The notes beneath the pieces are model-generated. The model ran no database searches and had not been told where the DNA came from. It was given only the letters and a program-made list of their open reading frames with translations. Below are positions 28,525-37,873 of a DNA stretch of 64,000 nt, in pieces (within the stretch, counting starts at the first letter, position 1; every line of letters begins with the position of its first letter). The stretch is taken from the NCBI RefSeq assembly GCF_030734285.1, contig NZ_CP132295.1, forward strand, positions 868,001 through 932,000. Reading direction: 5' to 3'. This stretch comes from Natronococcus sp. AD-5. GTDB taxonomy: Archaea > Halobacteriota > Halobacteria > Halobacteriales > Natrialbaceae. Both the position numbers and the translations under genes were made by a program.

Positions 28525-28668
28525 ATGAGCATAGAATCACTCTGTCAGATCTGCGAGGCAGCACCCTCCCGATATCAGTGCAATCGGTGTGGTTCCCTCG
28601 TCTGCCCGACCCACTACGACGTAGAAAATAGTTTGTGTACTGAATGTTCGAAAGTGAGCCCCTCGTAG
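28525..28668 (+). CDS. HIT-type zinc finger micro-protein (47 aa)
   Basis: ATG 28525, TAG 28666-28668. Pattern CQICEAAPSRYQCNRCG then CPTHY and CTEC gives seven Cys and a His in zf-HIT-like spacing. Probably two cross-brace zinc sites. Function unknown; related domains sit in chromatin or snoRNP factors in eukaryotes. Confidence 0.75.
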   Translation: MSIESLCQICEAAPSRYQCNRCGSLVCPTHYDVENSLCTECSKVSPS

Positions 28669-28778
28669 CAACGGTACTTTGACTTATTCGGGTCGCGTTT
28701 CATCTCTCAACTGCTGAAGAACCTTGAACACAACTATGGATTACGTTAGTAACCTTTGTCGAAGCGGTGATCTTCCTC

Positions 28779-29534
28779 TTACGTGAATACTTCGAGCCTG
28801 GCATCGGTGATCCGCACTCGTCCCCAAGTGCCGTACCATTCCCGCTCGAACTCGAGAGCGATGGAATGCGACATGTGTGGTCCGTCGATCACGATCGTAT
28901 CGAACTCTCCACCCTCGCCCAAGAGGTTGATACCACGCTCGCGGTGGAGGGTTTCCAGGTCAGCCAGAGCGTCACGATCCAGTCGCCGGCCGAGCCACGA
29001 CTTGTCGAATCCAGGCGCCGTCACCTCAATGATAACGATCTCGAGACCGGCATCGATCATCGTCTCCAGAAGTTCGCGCGGGTCCGCCTGCCATAGTGGC
29101 GCGAAGAAGTCACACCCGATGTCGTCGCACATCGATCGGAGGCGATCGGCCCGATACTCGCTGTCGACGGTCCCGGCGATGACTCCGTTCAAACCACCGT
29201 CGAGTTCTGCGTCCAGCGTCCGAAGTGCAGACTCGAGAGGTTCTATCTCTGTCTCATCCCGTGTTTCCAATTCAGGCGCGATGTCCATTTTGATGTCTGG
29301 AGGCTCGATGTCGACGGCGGGAAGACCGACGTTGACGACGGGAATCCCGATGCTCTGCGCGGCCAGTCGAGCCACCGACGTCGCAGGTGCGTGATACGCG
29401 TGAGATCCCTTCGGTGGATGGACTATCACGAGTCTACGGACATCACAATTGGCCTCCAAGGCCTGACAGAGCGCCCATGAGGACTCTTTGCCACCGGAGA
29501 AGAGCGCGACCCATCCGCCGTCAGGTTCAGTCAT
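28779..29534 (-). CDS. Dph6-like ATP-pyrophosphatase (diphthine-ammonia ligase family)
   Basis: 251 residues, TIGR00289-like length. The PP-loop is at residues 12-17 (FSGGKESSWAL), followed by GVIAGTVDSEYRADRLRSMC and the C-terminal FDTIVIDGP, typical of the MJ0570 group. Dph6 amidates diphthine on elongation factor 2 in the last step of diphthamide synthesis. Whether this paralog does so, or another adenylation, is not certain. It stands apart from other translation genes. Confidence 0.85.
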   Translation of the reverse strand: MTEPDGGWVALFSGGKESSWALCQALEANCDVRRLVIVHPPKGSHAYHAPATSVARLAAQSIGIPVVNVGLPAVDIEPPDIKMDIAPELETRDETEIEPLESALRTLDAELDGGLNGVIAGTVDSEYRADRLRSMCDDIGCDFFAPLWQADPRELLETMIDAGLEIVIIEVTAPGFDKSWLGRRLDRDALADLETLHRERGINLLGEGGEFDTIVIDGPHMSHSIALEFEREWYGTWGRVRITDARLEVFT

Positions 29535-30006
29535 GGGTTCGATTTTCCGTCAATGAATAAATCCTTACGGTTTGGACTCGATCCGTCCGATCCTCGCCGT
29601 AGTCGGCTGACGTTGTTCTCCTCAAAAACGGCCTACTGGCGCTGCAAAACGTGTTCAGTGGGACTACAAGAGCTATCCGGAAGGGATAGGAATACTGCAT
29701 CGAGAAAACTTGACCTTCCCGAGAATTATCGGTGACGACGCCGACCAGTTTTCGCCATTCAAACACGGGGGTTGCGAGTCGCCATCGATCATGAGCTATA
29801 TCATCTTGCGGATATCCTCATTGGGCGTGAGGCGGGGATATACTGGACCAGCGATCCGAGTTTTTGTCGGGCTGGCGGTGTGACGTGGCCAGTTGTCTTC
29901 TCGTAACGACCCCCTCATCCTGTCGCTGCCGATCACGACGCTTTTGGCGTTGGAATTTTCGGACGTACTCGATCCGTAAACGAATAGCGGTCGAATCGCG
30001 ATCTTA
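29535..30006. other. Intergenic, no gene seen
   Basis: About 470 bases between the Dph6-like gene and the end of the sugar kinase gene. No frame with haloarchaeal bias was seen. The run is lower in GC than the flanking genes. Confidence 0.55.
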
Positions 30007-31392
30007 CTATCTTGCCTCATCTCTGTCGTTGGCGACGGCAAGTTCAAGAATGAAACTCGACGACGAAACAATGTCACCAATGCCAACCGTCCCCGCAGGA
30101 TCTTCGACAACGCGATTGGGGCAGGCGACGACCGTCGGCGTGCAGAGTGTGCCGGCGTCAACAGCCTTGTCAACGTGATCTGCAAGAAGTTCGATCGCAT
30201 CTCGTCCTTTCTTCGACGGCTCGTACGTTAACCCCGTATCAAGGTCGTCGGGGGACGTAATGTTACCTCGAGCTGCCTTGGTTGCGGCGTTGACGGCGGC
30301 GAACATTAGTCCGCGTAGGACTGCCTCTGGTGGAAGGTACGAGTCCATCACTGTGAGGTGATACTCCATCGCGTGTAATCGGATACAGTCGACGCCGAGT
30401 TCATCCCGCAGCGCGGAGAGCATTTTGTAGTGAGTGAGTATCTCGCTCGCTTCGAACGGCGTTTCTTCCGTCGGTTTGTCTTCCGTCACTTTGAGACCTG
30501 CGTCGTCGTATAACACGGTGAGTTCGTGTGTGTCTGTGCCAATCACGTTTGCTTCCGGAAGGATCCACTTGTAGATACTCTCCCTGAGATTGTCGTCGTG
30601 TGTGACGGCGTACTCGATGTGAACCTCAAGATTACCCCCAGATCGAAGTCGGCGGATAACGTCTCGTGCATGACGGTGTGCCTGCTCGTAGCCGTCCTCA
30701 ACGTGGTCAGAGGTGAGATTGTGGTAGCCCGCTAACAGTGCCCCGTCGACGGTCTCGCCGATCTGGTTGATGTGTGTGTCGAGGTCGCCAGCAACTAGGT
30801 CGAACTCCGGCGGTCTTGACGCGGCGATAAACCGTGTATTGTCGGTCGCACGTACATCGAAGAGTTTGTCTCCTATCCTAAATTCGAATACCCAGTTGAT
30901 CTTTGTCCGCTTCGCGTTGACAGCTTCGCTAAGGGGAACGAATGTAACTTCATCGTCTTCGACGAGCGGATATCGTACCTCATCGGGATGTTGGAACATT
31001 GATAGCTGTCGGTCCGACACCAGATATGTATATGTAATCGGTGATGCCCCCAGCGAGGAGATGAGGTTAGTCATGATTCCCGTCTGCCCACCCATCTGCT
31101 GGCTGTCGGGGTCCAACTCCGATTCGAGTGTAGCGGCGAAATCATCCGTCATCGCGATCTCGTCGCCTTGTCCGGCTGCCATCGCATACATGATCGCCGT
31201 AGCGAGGTCTCGCTTCGAATCCAGCAGACTCGGGGGCGTCAGTTTTCTGGATTCGGACGGCCGGTCAAGATACGACTCCAGGTCTTCGTCGACCCGGATG
31301 ATCGCGTCCACGTTCGCGTTATAAGCGACGAACACCGGCAGTCCTTCTAGGACGTTTATGTTGGATTCTAGTTTCATATAGCCACTTACCAT
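30007..31392 (-). CDS. ADP-dependent glucokinase/phosphofructokinase family
   Basis: 461 residues, full length. Ribokinase-like fold: start FVAYNANVDAIIRV (substrate-binding N-x-D), GGQTGIMTNLISSLG, and the catalytic G-x-G-D motif VGIGDIVSSSSF near residue 440. The family transfers phosphate from ADP to glucose or fructose-6-phosphate. Which sugar is used cannot be read off. ATG 31392 or 31377 may be the start. Third gene after fba and fbp on the same strand (88-base gap after fbp), so all three probably form one operon. Confidence 0.93.
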   Translation of the reverse strand: MVSGYMKLESNINVLEGLPVFVAYNANVDAIIRVDEDLESYLDRPSESRKLTPPSLLDSKRDLATAIMYAMAAGQGDEIAMTDDFAATLESELDPDSQQMGGQTGIMTNLISSLGASPITYTYLVSDRQLSMFQHPDEVRYPLVEDDEVTFVPLSEAVNAKRTKINWVFEFRIGDKLFDVRATDNTRFIAASRPPEFDLVAGDLDTHINQIGETVDGALLAGYHNLTSDHVEDGYEQAHRHARDVIRRLRSGGNLEVHIEYAVTHDDNLRESIYKWILPEANVIGTDTHELTVLYDDAGLKVTEDKPTEETPFEASEILTHYKMLSALRDELGVDCIRLHAMEYHLTVMDSYLPPEAVLRGLMFAAVNAATKAARGNITSPDDLDTGLTYEPSKKGRDAIELLADHVDKAVDAGTLCTPTVVACPNRVVEDPAGTVGIGDIVSSSSFILELAVANDRDEAR

Positions 31393-31480
31393 AGTAGAGG
31401 TGACCTCCTACTTAATGGGTTAATTGCTGTGTGCGGTTTATATTAAGTCCGGTCGATGTATCACTGGACGGCAAAGCATC

Positions 31481-32335
31481 CTACTCAAGCGCGGATTCGA
31501 GGCGGTTGATTAAATCAGCATTGCCAATGTAGAACGGTGTCCGAGCGTGAAGATCGGTCGGCTTGACCTCAAGCAGCGATCTGGTTCCATCGGAAGACCG
31601 TCCACCAGCCGTCTCGATGATGTATCCGATCGGATTCCCCTCAAACTGGAGACGAAGTTTACCTTCGGGACTGTCCGTAAGGGCAGGGTAAGCGAAGATC
31701 CCGCCGTCGATAAGTACTTGATTGACATCGTCGATCATTGCCCCGCTATAATGTAGTTCGAGTTCGCCTTCGATCTCGTGGGCGTACTTGCGGAAGTCGT
31801 CGGTCCAGTTAGGAACACGCCCGCCGAAGCCGTATACGGAAGGTTCGTCGGGGATTGTGACGTCGTCACGAACGATGGTTCGTTCACTGCCGGAGAGTTC
31901 GTACTCCGTGACCGTCCCGCCACGGGCGACCGTCATCGTAGTGATTGGGCCATAAAGAACGTAGCCCGCCGTGACGAGGGCGTCTCCTGGAGCAGGAAGC
32001 GGCTCATTATAGATTCCAAACACCGTCCCAATCGTGTTGTTCGATCGGAGGTTCGAGGAACCATCAATAGGGTCAACGGCAACGGAGAGACCGTCGATAC
32101 CACAGTCGACGATCTCAGATCGCTCCTCGCTCGCGTACTGGGCAACGCCGTCGATCGCCGACAATTGGTCGGCGAGTAACTCGTCCGCGAAGACATCTGC
32201 CCTGAACTGGGTTTCGCCGCTAGGGTTTTCCTCGTCGGCCGTAACTCGACGACCGACGAGTCCCTGGTGAATTTTGCTCGCCGAACGAGCAATCGTTTCA
32301 ACGGTGGTTTCGGTGAGTGACTCTACGTTGGTCAT
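31481..32335 (-). CDS. fbp: Fructose-1,6-bisphosphatase, class I
   Basis: 284 residues. Metal-binding DPIDGSSN is at residues 92-99, and the sugar-phosphate site lies in VYGFGGRVPNW and IDGGIFAYPAL. It removes phosphate C1 of fructose-1,6-bisphosphate in gluconeogenesis. It overlaps the 3' end of fba by four bases, indicating translational coupling. The pairing with an ADP-kinase that could run the reverse reaction suggests a switchable or futile-cycle control (inference). Confidence 0.95.
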   Translation of the reverse strand: MTNVESLTETTVETIARSASKIHQGLVGRRVTADEENPSGETQFRADVFADELLADQLSAIDGVAQYASEERSEIVDCGIDGLSVAVDPIDGSSNLRSNNTIGTVFGIYNEPLPAPGDALVTAGYVLYGPITTMTVARGGTVTEYELSGSERTIVRDDVTIPDEPSVYGFGGRVPNWTDDFRKYAHEIEGELELHYSGAMIDDVNQVLIDGGIFAYPALTDSPEGKLRLQFEGNPIGYIIETAGGRSSDGTRSLLEVKPTDLHARTPFYIGNADLINRLESALE

Positions 32336-33120
32336 GCTTCGAGGGCAGTATCGGCTGTCTCGCTCTCGTGGACGATCTTTTCGAGGGCATCGAGCAGTCG
32401 AGTCGGATCCTCACGTTGCCAGACGTTTCGGCCGACGGCAAGCCCCTTCGCGCCGGCGTCCATCACGGCTTCAACGGTCGAGAGGAATTTGTGGTCGGAG
32501 GTCTTCGATCCACCGCTCATCACGGCTTTCACGCCACCGGCACACCGGACGGCGTGGGCCATCGCTTCCTTGCTACCGGGATACTTCACCTTCGCAACAT
32601 CGGCACCTAATTCGAGCGCGATCCGGGTGGCATACGAGATCGTACTCGGCTTGGTGTCGTTTTTTACGCCCTGTCCCCGGGGGTACGACCACATGACGAC
32701 CGGAAGATCGTGCTCCCGGGCTTGTTCCTGGACATCACGGAATTCCTCGAACATCTCGACCTCGTGGTTCGAACCGCTATAGACGGTGAACCCAACAGCG
32801 TCTGCCCCGAGTTCGGCGGCGTATTCGACTGACCAGTTAACGGCGGAATCGGGTTCGCCCATCCATAGGTTCGACGTGCCATTGATCTTCGCCAAGAGGT
32901 TCACGTCGTCCTCATAACTGGGATAGTATTCCTCCGCGACGCCCTTTTGGACGGCCATCGCGGTGACGGCATCATGAGTCGCAATGTCGAAGACGGTTGT
33001 CGGATCAAGTTTGTCCGGTACGTTCTTAAAATCGCCTGGTCCGTGTTCGAGGCCGTGATCCATGGCCAGAATTAGCACCCTTCCGTCGCGAACGATCGGG
33101 GTGTCATCAATGGGTATCAT
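32332..33120 (-). CDS. fba: Fructose-bisphosphate aldolase, class I (archaeal DhnA type)
   Basis: 262 residues. It has LILAMDHGLEHGP at 16-28, the Schiff-base Lys in ADVAKVKYPGS near 180 and AVMSGGSKTSD near 205 and AKGLAVGRNVWQ near 230 (phosphate loop). The aldolase splits FBP to DHAP and glyceraldehyde-3-phosphate and the reverse. Paralogs of this fold make aminodideoxyheptulosonate instead; linkage to fbp favours aldolase. A TATA box is 25-33 bases before the ATG. Confidence 0.93.
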   Translation of the reverse strand: MIPIDDTPIVRDGRVLILAMDHGLEHGPGDFKNVPDKLDPTTVFDIATHDAVTAMAVQKGVAEEYYPSYEDDVNLLAKINGTSNLWMGEPDSAVNWSVEYAAELGADAVGFTVYSGSNHEVEMFEEFRDVQEQAREHDLPVVMWSYPRGQGVKNDTKPSTISYATRIALELGADVAKVKYPGSKEAMAHAVRCAGGVKAVMSGGSKTSDHKFLSTVEAVMDAGAKGLAVGRNVWQREDPTRLLDALEKIVHESETADTALEA

Positions 33121-33144
33121 TCGGTCACCCCTCCACCACGAGGG

Positions 33145-33153
33145 TATAAATCG
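33145..33153 (-). promoter_or_regulatory. TATA box of the fba-fbp-kinase operon, inside a CCACC/GGTGG repeat
   Basis: On the minus strand CGATTTATA precedes the ATG at 33120 by 25-33 bases. It is flanked by CCACC at 33133-33137 and GGTGG at 33159-33163, a 5-base inverted repeat spanning the box. Near the ATG GGAGGGGTGA could also serve as ribosome-binding site. Confidence 0.55.
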
Positions 33154-33301
33154 TTAAGGGTGGTTCGTCTGATTGATCGCGATCGAAGCGGTACGAAGAT
33201 CGAAATGTTCGGGGCTGGGACGGTGCCAACTAGCTTACTCGGCATTGCACTCCCGGCTCCATCGAATTATTATGTATGTGTGTGATCGGAGTGATAGATC
33301 A

Positions 33302-33550
33302 ATGGCAGACACATTTCGAACCCTCAGTGACACGGAGCGGATTCAAGGCCTCATCTCCGACGCGGCGATACCGTCGGAATTGGAATCGAAAATCGTCGAC
33401 CAGTATGAGAAGCTGACGGCTCGCGTGGAAATCGATGATCCCGAGGTCGCCGTCAGGAATTCCGCGACCGCCGAGGACCTCTCGATGGTGTCCCCGGATA
33501 TCGCGATCGAGACGATGCTGACCGTCGCCGAACTCGAACAGGACTCATGA
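33302..33550 (+). CDS. Mini PEP-synthase: N-terminal piece fused to C-terminal end
   Basis: 82 residues from ATG 33302 (GGAG seven bases upstream). Residues about 10-60 match the PpsA ATP-grasp segment (DAAIPSELESKIVDQYEKL, then VRNSATAEDL), and residues 61-80 match the extreme C-terminus (VSPDIAIETMLTVAELE) of the full-length protein. About 620 residues between them are absent and the frame is kept. The swivel His and pyruvate barrel are missing, so it cannot be a PEP synthase. It may be a deletion relic or a small regulator that interacts with PpsA. It lies 180 bases from fba, divergently. Confidence 0.7.
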   Translation: MADTFRTLSDTERIQGLISDAAIPSELESKIVDQYEKLTARVEIDDPEVAVRNSATAEDLSMVSPDIAIETMLTVAELEQDS

Positions 33551-33892
33551 TCGCGTACGGATTCTCATCCGTCTGACGGCCCGCCACCGATGAGGAACGC
33601 TGATATCGACTGAAAACCGACATTAATCGGCACTATTTCCGGCGCGCCGAACAATCATCACGCCTCCTTCGGGTTGCAGACCAGCTGTCAGGTTAATCAA
33701 CACCGATGAAAGGTTTACCACCGGTGTCGTGGGAGTAGAAATCGGGAATTGCCCCGGAATCCTATGAACACGGAGAGAAAGTCGACCGCAATACGCACGA
33801 CGATCGCCGTCGTATCGATGGTCCCACCCCGCCGATACGCGGCCGTCATGACGGCGGAGACGAACAACGTATCTTCGACGGTGATCTGAGCC
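33551..33892. other. Intergenic, possible short remnant
   Basis: About 340 bases. A minus-strand frame from 33894 reads MAQITVEDTLFVSAVMTAAY and ends near 33718, with a hydrophobic stretch. It overlaps the start of the next gene and may be a remnant; otherwise nothing. Confidence 0.4.
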
Positions 33893-34867
33893 ATGAAAGC
33901 CGTTGTACTAGCCGGCGGGTACGCGACTCGACTATGGCCGATTACGAGACACCGGTCGAAAATGTTTCTCCCGGTCGGGGAGACCACCATCATCGACCGA
34001 ATCTACGCCGATCTCGAAACGGATGATCGAATCGAGAAGGTGTACGTCAGTACGAACGAACGGTTCGCTGTTGATTTCGAAGCCCATCTGGCGGACACCG
34101 CCTATGACAAACCTCGACTGTCGATCGAAGAAACGCGCAAAGAAGATGAGAAGTTCGGCGTCGTCAAAGCACTCGGGAAACTGATCGACCGCGAAGAGAT
34201 CGATGACGACCTGTTGGTGATCGCCGGCGACAATCTCTTTGATTTCGAGATTGATGCCTTTCTCGATTACTTCGAACGAAAAGAAGCACCCACAATCGCA
34301 GTTTACGACATCGGCTCTCCGGAACTGGCCACCTCCTACGGAGTAGTCGATCTGGAGGGCGATCGCGTGGTCGACTTCCAGGAAAAGTCCGACAAACCAG
34401 CGGGAACACACGTTTCGACCGGTTGCTACGCGTTTCCTCGAGAGACACTGTCCTTGTTTTCGACGTATCTCGAGGCAGGAAACGATCCAGACGAACCCGG
34501 ATGGTTCGTCAAGTGGCTCCAATCCAGGGACCCGACGTATGCATACACGTTCGAGGGGACCTGGTTCGATGTCGGCACCCTGGAGAGTTATCTCGACGCC
34601 GTCGCTTGGTACCTCGACGACGAATCACTGATCGCCGAAAATGCGACCCTCGAGAACACGACGATCGGTAGTAACGTTCACGTGATGTCCGAGGCGACGC
34701 TCATCGATTCCATCGTTGAGCGAGCGGTGATATTTCCGGGCGCGACGGTGGAATCGACGAGCGTGCGCAACTCGATTATCGACGAAGGTGCCGCTCTCAG
34801 CGGTCTCGACCTCGACGATGCGATGATCGGTGCGTACACCCGAATTCCGGACGGGTCGCCGGAGTGA
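33893..34867 (+). CDS. Sugar-phosphate nucleotidyltransferase
   Basis: 324 residues. Signature LAGGYATRLWPITRHRSKMF near the start binds the NTP and Lys, and DNLFDFEID near 105 has the metal Asp. A C-terminal left-handed beta-helix (LIAENATLENTTIGSN then VHVMSEATLIDSIVERAVIF) follows. Such enzymes make dTDP- or UDP-/GDP-sugars from glucose- or mannose-1-phosphate. With TreT 3 kb away it may feed NDP-glucose for trehalose (inference). Confidence 0.92.
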   Translation: MKAVVLAGGYATRLWPITRHRSKMFLPVGETTIIDRIYADLETDDRIEKVYVSTNERFAVDFEAHLADTAYDKPRLSIEETRKEDEKFGVVKALGKLIDREEIDDDLLVIAGDNLFDFEIDAFLDYFERKEAPTIAVYDIGSPELATSYGVVDLEGDRVVDFQEKSDKPAGTHVSTGCYAFPRETLSLFSTYLEAGNDPDEPGWFVKWLQSRDPTYAYTFEGTWFDVGTLESYLDAVAWYLDDESLIAENATLENTTIGSNVHVMSEATLIDSIVERAVIFPGATVESTSVRNSIIDEGAALSGLDLDDAMIGAYTRIPDGSPE

Positions 34868-34878
34868 TATCGTCCCCT

Positions 34879-35772
34879 TCACGGTGAGTTGGCGCTGACC
34901 GGGACGCAAAACACCGGCGTGTCGGCCTGACGCACGACGTTCTCGGTGACGCTCCCGAGAAACCACTGCCCGATTCCCGTCTGCCCGTGCGTTCCCATGA
35001 CGATCAGATCGACGTCGTGGTCTGTCGCGTACGTGAGAATCGCGTTCGCCGGTGACCCGGTCGCGATCGAGCCGGAGACGCTGACGCCGTCGTCTCTGGC
35101 GCGTTCTCGGACGCGTTCGACCGCCTCTTCTCCCCGCCGCTCGAGCGCGTCGAGGATCTCGCCGGACTCCTGGGTTCCGGTGAGACGAGTCGTGTCAACG
35201 GAGTAAAGCGTATGTGCCATCGATTCCAGGCAAGCCGCGAGTGCGATTCCCCACTCGGTCGCGATTGCGGCCCCGTCGCTGCCGTCGGTCGGCAGGAGCA
35301 GCCGTTCGAACGTCATGTCGTCGATCGTGGAAACGCCGGCGTTCGGGGGAACGGCGAGTACGGGCGTCCGCGCCGTCCGGAGGACGTTCTCGGTGACGCT
35401 GCCGAGCAGGAACCTGTCGAGTCCCGTTCGACCTTTCGTCCCCATAGCGATGACGTCGATCTCGCGTCGGTTGGCGTACTCTCTGATCGACTGGAACGGG
35501 GTGCCCCGTCTAATCGCGGTCGTGATGTCAAGCTCCTCGTCGTAGGATCGCGCCAGTTTCGCGATCGCTTCGACCGCCTCTTCTGCGTTCTCTTCGAGCG
35601 GTGCGAAAGCTATGTCACCGGAATCGGCCAGGCTGTCCTGCACTTGGACAACCGAGAGGACGTGCACGTCGGCATCAGTTCGAGACGCGAGCGCGATCCC
35701 GTGTTTTGCTCCAGCGAGAGCCCCCTCGCTGTCATCTGTTGGTATCAGCATCGATTCGATGGGCCGGCTCAT
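34879..35772 (-). CDS. Tandem universal stress protein
   Basis: 297 residues with two UspA domains. Domain 1: SMLIPTDDSEGALAGAKHG with loop GTKGRTGLDRFLLGS. Domain 2: RLLLPTDGSDGAAIATEWG with loop GTHGQTGIGQWFLGS. Both loops fit the ATP consensus. Lies next to TreT on the same strand. A degraded relative of this exact gene lies at 37874-38691. Confidence 0.93.
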   Translation of the reverse strand: MSRPIESMLIPTDDSEGALAGAKHGIALASRTDADVHVLSVVQVQDSLADSGDIAFAPLEENAEEAVEAIAKLARSYDEELDITTAIRRGTPFQSIREYANRREIDVIAMGTKGRTGLDRFLLGSVTENVLRTARTPVLAVPPNAGVSTIDDMTFERLLLPTDGSDGAAIATEWGIALAACLESMAHTLYSVDTTRLTGTQESGEILDALERRGEEAVERVRERARDDGVSVSGSIATGSPANAILTYATDHDVDLIVMGTHGQTGIGQWFLGSVTENVVRQADTPVFCVPVSANSP

Positions 35773-35863
35773 GGGAGTACTGTCTCTTCACCAACTCGGC
35801 GGATAATTATGTGGGGCCGGCACTCGTCGCCTACTGTCACGTGTGCCGACGAAATCAGGACCG

Positions 35864-37108
35864 TCAGCGTTCGAGATCGAGAACCTCGACGAAGACGTCG
35901 AGACAGTCCACGAGTTGACGGGGAAGTAGAAAGCGTTCGCGAACGTATTCCCGTCCGTTTTCGCCGAACGACCTTCGGCGGTTCTCGTCCTTGAGGAGGG
36001 TGACGACGCGGTCGGCGGCGCTCGAGACGTCGTCCGGCTCGACGAGATACCCGTTTCGACCGTCCTCAACCTGCAGCGGAATGCCGCCGACGTTCGACCC
36101 GACGACCGGCGTACGCTTCCAGAGCGCCTCCGAGACGACCAGGCCGAACCCTTCGCGCAGCGACTTCTGGACGACGATGTCCGATCGCCGCTGCAGGACG
36201 TTCACCGTCGCGTCCGGAAGGTCGGTCAACACGTGTACGTTCGGATCGTCGACCGCCTCCGCGGCGACTCGTTCGTACAATTCCAGCCCCTCAGGATCGT
36301 CGCCGGCCATCCCGCCGACCAGCGCCAGCTGGAGGGTCGGAATCTCCTCGCGAGCATGGCGGTACGTCTCCAGGGTGCCGAACTGGTCTTTCCATGGGTC
36401 GAAGCGGGAGACCTGTGCGACGACCGGCGCGTCGAACGAGAGAGGATCCAGATTGTCGCATTCGGATACCACCGTCTCCTCGTCGAGCGACCGATTCTTC
36501 GCTGTGAGCGGATCGATCGAGGGGTACACGATGCTCGTCGTCGGGACGTCGATCTCGTCTCCGTAGGTCGATCGACTGAAAACCGCGTGGTCGACTCGGT
36601 TCGTGTACTCGGAAACGAACGCGAGATACTCCTCGGACGGGTCGGTGAGATCGACGTGACAGCGCCAGACGATCGGTGCATCCGGCATCCGTTCCTCGAG
36701 CCGATCGATCATTCCCAGCGGCTGCGGATCGTGAATCACGACGAGATCGTACTCGTCCTCGATCTCGGCTGCGTTTCGTTCGGTCACCGTCCGGTAGGTC
36801 GCTTTCATCTCCTCGGTCAGCCGGGCACCGCTCCCCTGAAGCCCGTTGTGCATCGCCTTGGTCACCTCGAAGAAGTCGTCGCCGGCGTCCATGACGAGCC
36901 AGTCGGTGTCGACTCCGAGGTCGGCACACAGTGGAACGATCGAACGGAGCAGTTCCGCAACGCCGCCGCCGGCCGCGGTCGAATTGACGTGGAGGACACG
37001 GACGGCTTCCAGAGCTTCGGCGAGCGACCGGAGCCGTTCGAGTCGGTCGCGACCCGACACGGCAGCGTACGCCTCGATCGATCGATCCGGTAGTGATGGA
37101 GCGTGCAT
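35864..37108 (-). CDS. treT: Trehalose synthase TreT-type GT4 glycosyltransferase
   Basis: 414 residues from ATG 37108, the family length; the longer frame to 37282 has a non-family Arg/Ser-rich start. Seen: HVNSTAAGGGVAELLRSIVP near 45-65, then QVSRFDPWKDQFG near 240 and SLREGFGLVVSEALWKRTPV near 340 with VVGSNVGGIPLQ. TreT joins glucose from ADP- or UDP-glucose to glucose to make trehalose, a compatible solute and energy store. A fragment with the same C-terminal motif is at 47266. Confidence 0.9.
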   Translation of the reverse strand: MHAPSLPDRSIEAYAAVSGRDRLERLRSLAEALEAVRVLHVNSTAAGGGVAELLRSIVPLCADLGVDTDWLVMDAGDDFFEVTKAMHNGLQGSGARLTEEMKATYRTVTERNAAEIEDEYDLVVIHDPQPLGMIDRLEERMPDAPIVWRCHVDLTDPSEEYLAFVSEYTNRVDHAVFSRSTYGDEIDVPTTSIVYPSIDPLTAKNRSLDEETVVSECDNLDPLSFDAPVVAQVSRFDPWKDQFGTLETYRHAREEIPTLQLALVGGMAGDDPEGLELYERVAAEAVDDPNVHVLTDLPDATVNVLQRRSDIVVQKSLREGFGLVVSEALWKRTPVVGSNVGGIPLQVEDGRNGYLVEPDDVSSAADRVVTLLKDENRRRSFGENGREYVRERFLLPRQLVDCLDVFVEVLDLER

Positions 37109-37873
37109 CGTCCGTATTCGCCGATACGACGACGACGCGGGTATCAGTTGTGGGGTAGCGGACGACCGCGAGGAAAGCAAGGTCGAACAGCGGCACCCCG
37201 ACGGGTTGCGGACGACTGGAACAGGTCCTTCGTAGACCCGGACGCCATCGCGGGGTTGGGGTTGTAGAACGGGTCGAGACACTACTCAAAGACGAAGCGT
37301 CTCGAGGTCTGAACTGACTTCGTCTGTACCGGGAAGTCCGTTAATTCGCTCGTTGGTGATCTCGGCGTTCGAGTGGACGGCCTCGTGCGAGCTGGCCCGC
37401 TAGATCGAAGCCAAGCTCCTCATGGCGGGCGAGCCCGAAGGCTGTTCGGGCAAGGCGAACACCGTCGCGGTCGATCTCGAACGCGCTATCCTAGGACCGG
37501 ATCATGCTGATCGGTGACGACGCCGATCGCGGCGGGGACTGGCTGGCGACGATCAAACGGGACGAACGTCGTAACCCTGGTAAGGAATGCTTGGTGGCGG
37601 CAACCAATTGTTGAACACCGGCCATTCAATTACAAACATACAGATGTAATCAAATTCGTATTCGACCCGTGTCGAGTAGACGCACTCGTGCGAAACGAGC
37701 GAAACGGTTCGGATAATGAGATAATACGTGCTGGTCAACGCGACTAATTGGCTCGAAGCTACAGCACTTCCGTTCCACCACCAGGGTATTTGAATGTGAG
37801 TGTGAGTCTTTCGCTTGAGGTACCTGGAGTGCTGTGATGTTGCCGAGACCCGCCACAGTTATTCTCTGAGGCG
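37109..37873. other. Intergenic and decayed sequence
   Basis: About 760 bases. A plus-strand stretch near 37417-37520 keeps high GC coding bias (KLLMAGEPEGCSGKANTVAV) with frame breaks, but I recognise no family. The part 37560-37740 is AT-richer. Likely worn-down genes beside the Usp relic. Confidence 0.45.
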
